A stretch of 64,000 nt of DNA from JANXQG01 sp963804375 (GCA_963804375.1 CAWDQE010000013.1:62001-126000); one strand, 5' to 3'; shown: positions 26,317 to 34,996, counted from the first letter of the stretch. A program made the numbers and translations. The notes: generated by a model from the sequence alone, not told the origin.

Positions 26317-27086
26317 TTATAGCCGCGGCACGGTCAGGCCGCCGTCGACCATGATCACGGCGCCGGTGGAGTAGGGAAAGTCGCCGCGGACCAGCGCCGC
26401 TACGGCTTTGCCGACGTCGTCGGGCTGGCCCCAGCGGGCTTGCGGTGCAAGGCCCGCGGCCAACAGCGCATCGTACTTTGCCACCACGCCGCTGGTCATA
26501 TCCGTGCGAATTACACCTGGCCGAACTTCATAGACCGGCAAGTCGAACTCCCCCAACCGCGCAGCCCAGAGTTGCGTCGCCATTCCAATGCCGGCCTTCG
26601 AGATGCAATAGTCGCCGCGGCTCACCGAGGCCACCGTCGCCGAGATCGACGACACGTTGACGATGCAGCCGCGAAACGCCGCATCGGCCTGTTTCTGGGC
26701 GATCATCCACCGGGCCGCGGCCTGGGTGAGGAAATAAGGCCCTTGGAGATTCTGCGCAACACCTCGACAAAGCTCTCTTCGCTGGCTTCCAGCACATCCG
26801 CCCGAACTTTCGGGGCCACGCCCGCGTTGTTCACCAGCACGTGCAGGCGGCCGAAGTGCTGCCGCACAGCGGCAACGAGCCGCACGCGGGCCTGGGCATC
26901 GCCCACGTCGGCCTGAACATAGAGCACTTCGGCGCCAAGGCCGCGGAGTGTTGCCAGCGACTCGGCCGCTGCCGCTTCCTCGCGCATGCCGCAGATTGCC
27001 AGATCAAGACCTTCGCGGGCCAGGCACCGGGCAATGCCGAAACCGATCCCGCGGGAACCACCCGTTATTAAAGCGACCCGATTCAT
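26317..27086 (-). pseudogene. Short-chain dehydrogenase/reductase, frameshifted (KduD-like candidate)
   Basis: Two frames together make a full SDR of about 256 residues. The first (from ATG 27086) has the cofactor motif TGGSRGIGFGIA, the NNAG motif (VLVNNAGVAP) and breaks after ESFVEVL. The second picks up as QNLQGPYFLTQAAARWMI and continues with VNVSSIS, the catalytic YCISKAG and the end VDGGLTVPRL. One G is missing at about 26756/26757 (TTG-CGC where TTGGCG is expected). The gene closes the uronide operon, so 2-dehydro-3-deoxygluconate 5-dehydrogenase (KduD role) is a fair guess. A sequencing error or a real mutation are both possible. Confidence 0.75.
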
Positions 27087-27100
27087 AATGGCCAACAAAG

Positions 27101-27135
27101 GATTTCGATATTCGTGTTTTGGATTTTTTCTGTTT
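27101..27135. repeat. Heptamer-period spacer repeat
   Basis: GATTTCG, ATATTCG, TGTTTTG, GATTTTT and a trailing T-rich unit in the spacer between the cupin gene and the SDR gene. Confidence 0.5.
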
Positions 27136-27146
27136 TTAGGCTCTAA

Positions 27147-27590
27147 CTACTGCGTTTGCGTACACTGCGGTTGTGCCCCGGCAGGCAGCGGTGGGGCCTC
27201 GACGCCGGCGCGGGGAAGCGTTCCGGAAAGCTCCTGCCGCCAATGCGCAACGTCGCCGGCAGGGCCGTAGCAATAGAGCATCCGCAGCGGCACATCGCCG
27301 AGGTTGGTCATCTGATGGAACACGCCCGGCGGAATATAGACCGCCTGGCCCGAACTGACCACCTGCCGCTCATCGCCCAGGCACATTTCGCCGGTCCCTT
27401 CGAGGACGAAGTAGACCTCCTCCTGCTCCTGGTTATGCCACGGCACCTGGCCGCCGTGCGGATCGAGCGTGACGTTTCCGATGGCAAAACACCTGGCCTG
27501 GATCGGCGATGCGCCGCCCACGAGGTTCTGTGTCAGCCGCCGCGCCGGATAGCGGCGACCTTCGATCTGGTTCAAGTCGGCAATGATCAT
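27147..27590 (-). CDS. Cupin protein, KdgF-like
   Basis: 147 residues, one cupin barrel. Motif 1 is VPWHNQEQEEVYFVLEGTGEM (metal ligands H, E) and motif 2 is IPPGVFHQMTNLG (third His). The tail after residue 125 is Pro/Gln-rich. It lies 1 nt from the GH88 gene in an operon that also encodes KDPG aldolase. KdgF proteins are small cupins that speed opening of 4,5-unsaturated uronates to linear 2-keto sugars, the product of GH88 enzymes. The assignment rests on fold and neighbours, not on a diagnostic residue. Confidence 0.75.
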   Translation of the reverse strand: MIIADLNQIEGRRYPARRLTQNLVGGASPIQARCFAIGNVTLDPHGGQVPWHNQEQEEVYFVLEGTGEMCLGDERQVVSSGQAVYIPPGVFHQMTNLGDVPLRMLYCYGPAGDVAHWRQELSGTLPRAGVEAPPLPAGAQPQCTQTQ

Positions 27591-27591
27591 T

Positions 27592-28920
27592 TTATGGTCC
27601 CCAGAAGGTCAAATAACGGCGGCCCGGACCGAGACGTTCGACATACAAGGCCGCTTCGCGAAAGTGGTAATCGCCCCACATGCTCGACTCGCCGCACGGC
27701 ACCTTGCGGCCCGGCGGCAGATAGTCCCAGCCGTTGGGTCGATGATAAACGCTGTGCAGCAAGAGCCCCTGATGCCCGCCGCCGGTGCTCAGGTAGGGTT
27801 CCTCCAAAAGCGTATGAAGGACCGTCAAGCCGGCCTGCGTGTAACGGCTTTCGCCCGTATAGCAACCCAGTCGCAAGAGGCCCTGCGCGGCGATGGCCGC
27901 GGCGGAACTATCGACCGGCTCGAAGGCGTTCTCCGGCTCCGCGGCCCGGCTCCGCCAATCGCCCAGGCAATGCAGTTGCGGGGCGCCGGTGTCCCAATAG
28001 GGGATGCCGTCGGCGGCCGTGGCCTGCTCGATGTAGAAATCACTCGTCGCCCGGGCCGCTTCCAGGAATGCCGCTTCGTTGCGGTTGTCGCCGATCGCTT
28101 TCAAGAACTCCAACTGCTCGGCGAAACCGCAAATGGCCCAGGCCAAACCGCGGGTCCACGTCGAAAACGGCGAGTAGCCTTGCTGCGAGTTGGGGCAACG
28201 ATAGGCTCCTTCGATAATATTGAAGATCGACTCGTGGGCCGTGCGGCCGCGAAGATCGTAGGCGTCGCGGCCGCGGCCGTAGTAAACCGACCACTGCGCC
28301 GTGGCCGCGGCGTGGGCGTGCAGCCGATCCAAGAGGGAAATCCGCCGGTCGTTCTCCTCCATCAACACATGCCCCAGCTTGTGCGCGATCGCCAGCGCCC
28401 GCAGCGAACGCATCGTGTCGACAAACAGCGAATGCGGCCCGTTGAAGGAATAGATGTAGCCACCGCCGGGGATATCCGTCCAGCGCCGGGCCTGGATCGC
28501 GCCGCTGAGTTTCAAGGCCAACTCGTAGAAACGACGCTCCCAGGGATCTTCCCCGATCCGGCCTTCGCCCATCAGCCGCAGCAGATTGCCGTAGGTGCTG
28601 ACGTTGTTGAAGCCATGATCGTGCACGCCCACGTGGCTCACGTGCGGGGCCATCTTCTCGACCGTGTTGCGGCGGCCGATTTCCAGGAACTCGGCCTGGT
28701 CCGTGGCGTCGAACTGCAGCACGGCCGAACCGTACCGGAAACCCTGCGTCCATTCCGTCCAGCCCCGGGCGGTGTATTTCCCGGCCACCGTGAATATCGG
28801 CGCGCCCGCCGCCGGATCGTAGCTCGACTCGATCGCCTGGATCTTTTCGCCCGATAGTTGCCAGAAATGCCGCAACCGGGCCGACAAATCGGCGGGACGC
28901 AGACGAAAATCGATGTTCAC
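27592..28920 (-). CDS. GH88-type unsaturated glucuronyl hydrolase
   Basis: 442 residues from the GTG at 28920, which has AAAGGAG upstream; the longer ATG frame runs back into the aldolase gene. An alpha/alpha barrel with family-like segments: GVHDHGFNNVSTYGNLLRL, DIPGGGYIYSF, STWTRGLAWAICGFAEQLEF, DSSAAAIAAQGLLRLG and the closing SMWGDYHFREAALY. It should remove the 4,5-unsaturated uronic acid from oligosaccharides left by polysaccharide lyases. No signal peptide is visible, so it probably works in the cytoplasm on imported oligosaccharides. Its partners are the aldolase upstream and the KdgF-like cupin downstream. Confidence 0.85.
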   Translation of the reverse strand: MNIDFRLRPADLSARLRHFWQLSGEKIQAIESSYDPAAGAPIFTVAGKYTARGWTEWTQGFRYGSAVLQFDATDQAEFLEIGRRNTVEKMAPHVSHVGVHDHGFNNVSTYGNLLRLMGEGRIGEDPWERRFYELALKLSGAIQARRWTDIPGGGYIYSFNGPHSLFVDTMRSLRALAIAHKLGHVLMEENDRRISLLDRLHAHAAATAQWSVYYGRGRDAYDLRGRTAHESIFNIIEGAYRCPNSQQGYSPFSTWTRGLAWAICGFAEQLEFLKAIGDNRNEAAFLEAARATSDFYIEQATAADGIPYWDTGAPQLHCLGDWRSRAAEPENAFEPVDSSAAAIAAQGLLRLGCYTGESRYTQAGLTVLHTLLEEPYLSTGGGHQGLLLHSVYHRPNGWDYLPPGRKVPCGESSMWGDYHFREAALYVERLGPGRRYLTFWGP

Positions 28921-28933
28921 CGGGCATCTCCTT

Positions 28934-29593
28934 TCACCGGGCAACTCCTCGCACGCGGCGAACGATTGCCACCGCTTCCTGGCAGCGGTCGCGAATGGTT
29001 TGCCAGCGGCAGGCGGCCAAGTCATCGGGCTTGGCGATCCAGGTTCCGCCCACGGCTGCCACGGCCGGAACCGAAAGGTAGCTTTCGAGGTTTGCCGTGT
29101 TCACGCCGCCCGTCGGCATGAAGCGAAGACCCATGTGTGAATAGGGCGCCGCCAGGGCCTTGACCATTTCCACTCCGCCGCTGGGTTCGGCCGGGAAAAA
29201 CTTGACCACTCGGCAGGCAAGGCCGAGGGCCTGCTCGATCTCGCTCGGCGTGCATACGCCCGGCGCAAACGGCAGGCCACTCTGGGCCGCAGATTGGACC
29301 ACGGCCGGATTGAGGCCCGGGGCGACGGCGAAGCGTGCCCCGGCCGCCTTGGCCGCTTTTACGTTCGCTTCGCTGAGCACGGTGCCGGCGCCGAGCAGCA
29401 GGGCGGGCCGGCAGCGTGCCATCTGGGCGATGACCTCCGCAGCGGCGGCGGTGCGGAACGTGATTTCCGCCAGTGGCAAACCGCCTTCCAGCAAGGCATC
29501 GGCCAGGGGCAGCGCCGCCTCGACCGACTCGATCGCGATCACCGGCACCACGCCATAGCGGGCCACCGCAGCAAATACTGAATCGTGTGACAT
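28934..29593 (-). CDS. eda: 2-dehydro-3-deoxy-phosphogluconate aldolase
   Basis: 219 residues, class I aldolase with a TIM barrel. Motifs are GGLPLAEITFRT (catalytic Glu), LLGAGTV, the Schiff-base Lys in CRVVKFFPAE and FMPTGGVNTANLESYL. It cleaves KDPG to pyruvate and glyceraldehyde 3-phosphate, the last step of uronate breakdown. First gene of the operon eda-GH88-cupin-SDR. No kdgK or kduI gene is present nearby, so the route needs enzymes encoded elsewhere. Confidence 0.93.
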   Translation of the reverse strand: MSHDSVFAAVARYGVVPVIAIESVEAALPLADALLEGGLPLAEITFRTAAAAEVIAQMARCRPALLLGAGTVLSEANVKAAKAAGARFAVAPGLNPAVVQSAAQSGLPFAPGVCTPSEIEQALGLACRVVKFFPAEPSGGVEMVKALAAPYSHMGLRFMPTGGVNTANLESYLSVPAVAAVGGTWIAKPDDLAACRWQTIRDRCQEAVAIVRRVRGVAR

Positions 29594-29855
29594 GGCAACT
29601 GGACCTTGGAATAAAACCCTATTTTAATGGTCACCGCCGTTTCGGGTAGTTACCCGCGAAGAACAAGTGTTCGTTGTCCCGGCTTTACCCGGTCAAGAGA
29701 CGGCAACCTCCTCATCAAGGCGACACTATGAGCACCTGGACAAACCGCGTTTGCCTGGGCTTGCAACGCGGCCCGCGGTGTGGCAAGATACGGGCGATTC
29801 ACCTGCCATTGGGTGGGTGTCGCGGACCGTCGGCCATTCTCTGAGGAAGCCAGTC

Positions 29856-30182
29856 ATGCACGATCATCAGGACGCATTGGAAGCGTACAGTCGTGGGTTG
29901 GAGTATCTCGACTACAACGAGCCCGACCAGGCCATCCGCGCCTTTACCGAGGCCTTGAGTATGAATCCCCGGCACATTCACGCCTATTTCGCCCGCGGCT
30001 GCGCCTGGGCCGAGCGGGGCAATCTGGATGAGGCGATTGCCGACTATAACGAGGCCATTCGTCTCGATCCGAACTATGCGGCCGCCTACAGCAATCGGGC
30101 CGTTGCCTTGAAGCGTCGCGGCGACGCCAAGGCCGCCGCCGCCGATCTGGAACGCTGCCGGCGTTTGAAGAGCCTGGTGTAG
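29856..30182 (+). CDS. Small TPR protein
   Basis: 108 residues from the ATG at 29856 (GAGGAAG upstream). About three tetratricopeptide repeats: ALEAYSRGLEYLDYNEPDQAI, ALSMNPRHIHAYFARGCAWAERGN, AIRLDPNYAAAYSNRAVALKRRGDA. A protein-binding scaffold with no other domain and no signal peptide. The upstream gap (29594-29855) holds a GTCCCGGCTTTACCCGG palindrome like that near 11815. Partner unknown; the GNAT gene follows 10 nt later. Confidence 0.85.
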   Translation: MHDHQDALEAYSRGLEYLDYNEPDQAIRAFTEALSMNPRHIHAYFARGCAWAERGNLDEAIADYNEAIRLDPNYAAAYSNRAVALKRRGDAKAAAADLERCRRLKSLV

Positions 30183-30192
30183 CACAGCCCAC

Positions 30193-30669
30193 ATGCCCTT
30201 CGAGAAAGAAGACAGAATACGGGAAGCCACCTCGAGTGATGTTGGCCGCTTCTTTCGCCAAGCCTCGCAGCGGGACTGGGAGGGGATCGTGCCGCCTTTT
30301 ATCGACTGGGGTCGCCTGCACGACTGCGATGGTTTCTCCATCGCCGAATATCAAGGCGAAATCGTCGGGGCTATCGCAACTTCTTCCAAGGGCATGGATG
30401 GCAGTACGCTGCCGACGATTGCGAATGTTTATGTTTTGCGCGACTTCCGCCGCAAAGGCGTCGGCTTCCGTTTGCTGCTCGGTGCGATGAACCGCCTGCT
30501 CGCAGCCGGAAGTCGCAAGGCGTTTTGCAAGGCAATCACCAAAGCCATGATGAAAAACCTCGAGAAGCTCCCGCCCCACTTGAAGGAACGCCTAGAGTAC
30601 ACGGTTGATCTTCATGACGACGGGCCGGAGGCGTGGCAGTCGCGGGAGGAGACCAAGGGAGCGGACTAG
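30193..30669 (+). CDS. GNAT-family acetyltransferase
   Basis: 158 residues. The GNAT fold is suggested by IAEYQGEIVGAIA (beta strands), VYVLRDFRRKGVGFRLL (motif A, acetyl-CoA pyrophosphate loop RRKGVG) and a following helix. The C-terminal 40 residues are charged. Start ATG 30193, probably co-transcribed with the TPR gene. Substrate unknown. Confidence 0.7.
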   Translation: MPFEKEDRIREATSSDVGRFFRQASQRDWEGIVPPFIDWGRLHDCDGFSIAEYQGEIVGAIATSSKGMDGSTLPTIANVYVLRDFRRKGVGFRLLLGAMNRLLAAGSRKAFCKAITKAMMKNLEKLPPHLKERLEYTVDLHDDGPEAWQSREETKGAD

Positions 30670-30686
30670 TCCGGCGTGAAAGAAGG

Positions 30687-30774
30687 TAGGCCGGAACGAA
30701 CCTGCCCAGTTCCGGCGCAAAATCTGTGCGAACACATCCGCATGCCGGAACTGCACTGCGCTTGTTCCGGCCTA
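30687..30774. repeat. Pair of inverted GCCGGAAC hairpin repeats
   Basis: Two hairpins (TAGGCCGGAAC...GTTCCGGC at 30687-30717 and TGCCGGAAC...GTTCCGGCCTA at 30743-30774) face each other, like a REP doublet, between the convergent GNAT and csrA genes. Confidence 0.75.
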
Positions 30775-30811
30775 TATGACTGAGGCAAAAACCTGTCCCA
30801 GAAGCCGACGA

Positions 30812-31030
30812 TCAAGACGGCGTCGGGCGAGGTTCATCACGTGTTGCCCGCGACGGCACCGCGTCCGCCGACAATTGGCTGCCGGTGGTAAGTTCTTCAC
30901 GGAGAATGGGGAGGCCGTCCGGGGCCTCCACGCCGATACGAACAATGCCCGGCGCAATGCGAACCACCGTGATGGAGATGTTATCCCCGATCAAGATTCT
31001 TTCCCCCGGTTTTCGCGATAAAACGAGCAT
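30812..31030 (-). CDS. csrA: Carbon storage regulator CsrA
   Basis: 72 residues from MLVLSRKPGERI at 31030; the upstream extension is not supported. It is the classic CsrA RNA-binding dimer: LVLSRKPGERILIGDNISITVVRIAPGIVRIGVEAPDG, then REEL. It represses translation by binding GGA motifs in leaders and controls motility, carbon use and biofilm in other bacteria. The tail of about 15 residues is longer than the shortest family members. Confidence 0.95.
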   Translation of the reverse strand: MLVLSRKPGERILIGDNISITVVRIAPGIVRIGVEAPDGLPILREELTTGSQLSADAVPSRATRDEPRPTPS

Positions 31031-31679
31031 CGACTTCGCCCACCCGAGGCCGGCAATTCCTCCAGAAATCGTCTCAAAGCCCACAGTCCGACACTAACAC
31101 ATTATACTAAGGATAACCCTTTTGACCAGTTCCTGCAAGCACCCGCTCGGGAGAACTGCAAAGACCGCTTTGTTGCACGGAATTTATTCCGTTGGCGTGT
31201 CTTTCGAGGCAACCGGAATGAATTCCGTTTTGCGGCGGAAAGATGGCCAATCATCAAAATCTCCATGCTTTTGGGTGGAAACTGCGAGAATAACCCCCCC
31301 ACCTTTTGCCCCACTCCTGGAGGAGACCGCTGAAAAAGTCCTGTGCTGTCGCAACCTATCGTGCTGAGTACTAGACATTGTGTTTGCTCGCACTTTTTTC
31401 AGCAGTCTCCGGAGGGAGAGGGGAGAGATTTGCCCTCACTTCACACCCCTCTCCACGAGGGAGAAGGAAGCGTCTGACGTTGCATTGCAAGAATCTGGGA
31501 GAATTCGGTAAAACTTGCCGATAATCATCGTCCGGTTCCTTCGGGACCGAAACAATCGATTTTTTGCGGAAATTTTTTGTTGAGACTTCGAAAATCGGGC
31601 GTGGGGCTGGAATATCCGCGCAGACGGTTATGATCGGGTTTTCGCCTGTATTTTGAAATGCTATTTGGGAGAGAACTTG
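31031..31679. other. Intergenic stretch, 650 bp
   Basis: It lies between csrA (minus) and the corrinoid gene (plus). It carries a 90-bp inverted-repeat element (31322-31410), a GGGAGAGGGGAGAG / CACCCCTCTCC segment like the repeat at 63791, and an AT-rich leader (about 31500-31670) before the corrinoid gene. Short frames here have no ribosome site or recognised product. Confidence 0.55.
31322..31410. repeat. MITE-like inverted-repeat element
   Basis: GGAGACCGCTGAAAAAGT (31322-31339) pairs with ACTTTTTTCAGCAGTCTCC (31392-31410), with one mismatch and one bulge, round a 52-nt interior that has no gene. Confidence 0.7.
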
Positions 31680-32315
31680 ATGTCCGACGCTCCAGAACTC
31701 TATGACGCAATTCTCAAGGGCAACGCCAAGAAGGCGGAGGAGGTCACCAAGGCTGCCCTGGCCGCCAATGTCGACCCCAGCGAATTGGTGCAGAAATACA
31801 TGATCCCGGCTATGGACGAAGTTGGGAAGCGATTCGAGTGCAACGACTACTTCGTGCCCGAGTTGCTGATCGCCGCCCGTGCGATGAAGACCTCCTTGGC
31901 CTTGATCACGCCGTACCTCGCCCGTAGCGGCAGCGAGCCGGTGGGCCGGGTGGTGATCGGCACCGTGCAGGGCGATCTGCACGATATCGGCAAGAACTTG
32001 GTTGCCTCCATGCTCGAAGGCGGCGGCTTTCAGGTCGTCGACCTGGGCGTGAATGTGCCTCCGCAGAAGTTCGTCGAGGCCGCCCAAGAGAAAGAGGGCA
32101 CGATCGTAGCCCTTAGCGCCCTGCTGACCACGACCATGACCATGATGAAGACGGTGATCGACGCCTTGAGCCAGGCGGGCATCCGCAGCAAGACCCGCGT
32201 GATGATCGGCGGCGCCCCCATCACCCAGCAATACGCCGACGAAATCGGCGCCGACGGCTTCACCGACAACGCCGGCACGGCCGTGGCCCTGGCGCGAAGG
32301 TTATCAAAAAACTGA
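31680..32315 (+). CDS. Corrinoid (B12-binding) methyl-carrier protein
   Basis: 211 residues from the ATG at 31680. The N-terminal helical cap (1-85) is followed by the cobalamin-binding Rossmann-like domain: VQGDLHDIGKNLVASML carries the lower-ligand DxHxxG His, then SALLTTTMTMM and MIGGAPI. Such proteins (MtbC/MttC/MtaC group) shuttle methyl groups between methyltransferases. The last base overlaps the next gene (MetF/MetV) by one, so the two are coupled. With the pterin methyltransferase at 33989 it forms a methyl-THF to corrinoid exchange unit. Confidence 0.93.
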   Translation: MSDAPELYDAILKGNAKKAEEVTKAALAANVDPSELVQKYMIPAMDEVGKRFECNDYFVPELLIAARAMKTSLALITPYLARSGSEPVGRVVIGTVQGDLHDIGKNLVASMLEGGGFQVVDLGVNVPPQKFVEAAQEKEGTIVALSALLTTTMTMMKTVIDALSQAGIRSKTRVMIGGAPITQQYADEIGADGFTDNAGTAVALARRLSKN

Positions 32316-33907
32316 TGTCTGCTTCCCAAGCGATCGTCAGCTTTCGCGACATGCTTCGTAGCGGTCGCTTCTGCTACGGTGCGGAGGTCGTCACCACGCG
32401 CGGACCGCTGACCGACGACCGCCCGCAAGACGTTGTCGGTTTTGCCCGCGGCCTGCTGGACGATCCGCGCATCGGCTGGATATCGATCACGGACAATCCG
32501 GGCGGCGGACCGATGCTTCCGCCTGACTGGCTGGCCGGAAAGTTCGCCGGCCGCGGGGCCAACGTCGTGGTCCATCTGACCTGCAAGGACCTCAACCGCA
32601 GCGGGCTGGAAGCGGCTGCTTGGCGCTACGCGTCGGAGGGGTTCCACAACATCCTGGCCCTCACCGGCGATTACCCGACGACCGGCTTTCGTGGCCTGCC
32701 CACGCCGGTCTTCGACATTGACTCCGTAGGGCTGACCGCGCTGCTGAAGGCGATGAACGAGGGACTGGAAGTGCCCACGCGCGGCGGCAAGAAGGAGACC
32801 CTGCCCAAGACCGACTTCTTCATCGGCGCGGCGGTCTCGCCGTTCAAGCGGCACGAGCGCGAGTTGATGCCGCAGTATTACAAGCTCCTGCGCAAGATTC
32901 GCGCCGGCGCCCAGTGGGTGATTCCACAGTTGGGATACGACATGCGGAAGTTCCACGAAGTCAAGCTGCTGCTGGCTTCGCGAAAAATGGCCGACATCCC
33001 GGTGGTAGGCAATGTGTACCTGCTCACGCGCGGCGTGGCAAGGCTCTTCAACAGCGGCAAGCTGGCCGGCTGCGTGGTCAGCGACCAACTGCTGCAGCAA
33101 TGCGAGAAATACGCCGCCGGCCCCGATAAGGGCCATGCCTTCTTTCACGAATTGGCCGCCAAGCAACTGGCCGTCTTCCGCGGGCTGGGCTTTGCCGCAG
33201 GCTACCTGGGCGGAAGCGCGAAGCTAGAAACCTTCGACCAGATCATCGATCTGGCCGAGAGCTACACCGCCGATGATTGGCGGGAGTTCATCAAGGAAAT
33301 TCAATTCTCGCAGCCCGACGAATTCTTCCTCTTCGAGCATGATCCCCAGACGGGGATGGGAAGCCCGGATCGTTTCGATCCGCAGTTTATCGCCTCGCTT
33401 GCCCGTCCACCGAAATCGAAAGAAGTTACGCTCAGCTATCGGCTTTCGCGCTTGGTGCATCGCCTGGCCTTCACGCGCGGCCAGGGGCTTCACGGTTTCA
33501 TGCAGCGGCTCTTTCGGCGTTGGGACAAGAGACCCGGTATCACCGGCCGGGTGGTTTACTCGCTGGAAAGAGTGTCGAAACGCGCCCTGTACGGGTGCCA
33601 GGACTGCGGCGACTGCAGCCTGCCGGAGTGTGCCTATCTTTGTCCGCGGTACTCCTGCTCCAAGTGCGGTCGCAATGGCCCTTGCGGCGGTTCGGCCGAC
33701 GGACGTTGCGAGCTGGACGACAAGGACTGCATCTGGGCTCGGATTTACGAGCGACTGAAGAGTTACGGCCAATCGCAGACGATGCTCGACGGCCCGCTGG
33801 CGTTCTATAACGCGGAACTGGACCGAACCTCGTCTTGGGCGAATTTTTATCTTGATCGCGACCACACGGCCGAGAAAAGTGACAAGAATCAAACGAGAAC
33901 TGAATGA
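32315..33907 (+). CDS. metF: Methylenetetrahydrofolate reductase fused to a MetV-type Cys domain
   Basis: 530 residues. The N-terminal TIM barrel (about 1-330) is MetF-like: GAEVVTTRGPL, ISITDNPGGGPMLPP, NVVVHLTCKDLNR, LALTGDYPTTG and VIPQLGYDM. The C-terminal part (about 400-500) has a Cys cluster, YGCQDCGDCSLPECAYLCPRYSC then CGRNGPCGG, as in the MTHFR C-terminal/MetV proteins of acetogens, which carry zinc or Fe-S. It interconverts methylene-THF and methyl-THF. In acetogens metV and metF are often separate genes; here they are one chain. Confidence 0.9.
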   Translation: MSASQAIVSFRDMLRSGRFCYGAEVVTTRGPLTDDRPQDVVGFARGLLDDPRIGWISITDNPGGGPMLPPDWLAGKFAGRGANVVVHLTCKDLNRSGLEAAAWRYASEGFHNILALTGDYPTTGFRGLPTPVFDIDSVGLTALLKAMNEGLEVPTRGGKKETLPKTDFFIGAAVSPFKRHERELMPQYYKLLRKIRAGAQWVIPQLGYDMRKFHEVKLLLASRKMADIPVVGNVYLLTRGVARLFNSGKLAGCVVSDQLLQQCEKYAAGPDKGHAFFHELAAKQLAVFRGLGFAAGYLGGSAKLETFDQIIDLAESYTADDWREFIKEIQFSQPDEFFLFEHDPQTGMGSPDRFDPQFIASLARPPKSKEVTLSYRLSRLVHRLAFTRGQGLHGFMQRLFRRWDKRPGITGRVVYSLERVSKRALYGCQDCGDCSLPECAYLCPRYSCSKCGRNGPCGGSADGRCELDDKDCIWARIYERLKSYGQSQTMLDGPLAFYNAELDRTSSWANFYLDRDHTAEKSDKNQTRTE

Positions 33908-33920
33908 AAGCAACAACAAA

Positions 33921-33988
33921 GGACTTAGAACTTAGAGCTTAGCATTGCCACCGCGTACTAAGAACTAAGAACTAAGTACCAAACTACC
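33921..33988. repeat. Heptamer-period spacer repeat
   Basis: GGACTTA, GAACTTA, GAGCTTA (33921-33941), then CGTACTA, AGAACTA, AGAACTA, AGTACCA, AACTACC (33954-33988) ending at the ATG of the next gene. It leaves no room for a normal Shine-Dalgarno. Confidence 0.7.
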
Positions 33989-34858
33989 ATGCCAATCCCC
34001 AGCCTGACCATCATCGGTGAAACGATCAACGATTCCGTGCCCTCCACCAAACAGCTTTTCGATGCGGGCAATATCGAGGGGCTGCTGGAGCTCGCCCGCT
34101 TTCAGGACGAAAAGGGCGCCGCCTATATCGACGTCAACATCGGCGCGCGGCCGCCGGATTTCATGGCGGAAATGGTCCGTAAGATCCAAGGCGTGACGGC
34201 AAAACCGCTTTCCATCGACACGCCGGATCCGCAAATCGCCCGCGCCGGGCTGGAGGCCTACGATCCGGTCCGCGCCGGCGGCCGGCGGCCGATCCTCAAT
34301 TCCATCAGCCCCTTGCGGATGGGCATGTTCGATCTGTACGCCATCCAGCCTTTCCGACCGATCCTCTTGGTTTCCGAGCAGGTGGTCGACGGCCAGTCGA
34401 AACCTTGTCACACGGCGGAAGAAACCTATCGTGCGGCCCAGAGCATCGTCAAGGCGTTCAAGGACCGCTGTCCAGGCGCGGGCAATGACGATTGTATCAT
34501 CGATCCCGGCATCGCCCCCATCGGCAGCGACACGGAGGGCAATCTGCATCGCCTGATCGGGGCCCTGAAGTTGATCCACGTCGACCCAGACTTTGCGGGC
34601 GTGCATGCCTCCGCGGGACTGAGCAACTTCACCGTCATGCTGCCTGCCAAGCGGGCCAACGGCGAACCGGTTAAAGGGCCGCTGGAAAGTGCGTTCCTGA
34701 CAAAGGCCATGCCGCGGGGGCTGGACATGGTCATCGGGTCGGTGAGGCGAAACTACGAGCTATTGCCGCCCGAGCATCCGGCGATGCAATGCATCAACGA
34801 TTGCCTGAAGCTGGAGGGTTTCGACGTGCTGATGCGGGTAAGGGAGTTTTACGCGTAG
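33989..34858 (+). CDS. Methyltetrahydrofolate:corrinoid methyltransferase (AcsE/MeTr-like)
   Basis: 289 residues, a pterin-binding TIM barrel like dihydropteroate synthase. Segments are LTIIGETINDSVPS, AAYIDVNIGARP, PLSIDTPDPQIA (pterin pocket), ILNSIS, CIIDPGIAPIGSD and GVHASAGLSNFTVMLP. It should move the methyl of methyl-THF to the corrinoid protein encoded at 31680, or back. It follows metF across a heptamer-repeat spacer. Methionine synthase and DHPS are the alternatives; the short length and neighbours favour MeTr. Confidence 0.88.
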   Translation: MPIPSLTIIGETINDSVPSTKQLFDAGNIEGLLELARFQDEKGAAYIDVNIGARPPDFMAEMVRKIQGVTAKPLSIDTPDPQIARAGLEAYDPVRAGGRRPILNSISPLRMGMFDLYAIQPFRPILLVSEQVVDGQSKPCHTAEETYRAAQSIVKAFKDRCPGAGNDDCIIDPGIAPIGSDTEGNLHRLIGALKLIHVDPDFAGVHASAGLSNFTVMLPAKRANGEPVKGPLESAFLTKAMPRGLDMVIGSVRRNYELLPPEHPAMQCINDCLKLEGFDVLMRVREFYA

Positions 34859-34938
34859 CTTGGACTCAAAGTCCAAACACTCCCTCGGCTGTCGTCAAGC
34901 AACAAAACTTGTTAGCAGTGCCCCCAAAGCAAAGGTAG

Positions 34939-34944
34939 TATAAT
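34939..34944 (+). promoter_or_regulatory. Candidate -10 box of the KGGTGR cassette
   Basis: TATAAT within GTAGTATAATGG; no good -35 at normal spacing. It overlaps the ATG at 34943, which argues that the first cassette gene starts at 34997. Confidence 0.5.
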
Positions 34945-34996
34945 GGAAAAGGGCTGTACGCTCTCGATCGAGTCGTTCGCGCAGGAACATCCCGCT

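Noticed and set aside
31371..32231. 286-codon frame on the - strand
   Set aside because: Antisense to the corrinoid gene, whose B12-binding motif is diagnostic.
34943..34996. Earlier ATG for cassette gene 1
   Set aside because: It overlaps the likely -10 box (TATAATG) and has no ribosome site; 34997 is better placed.
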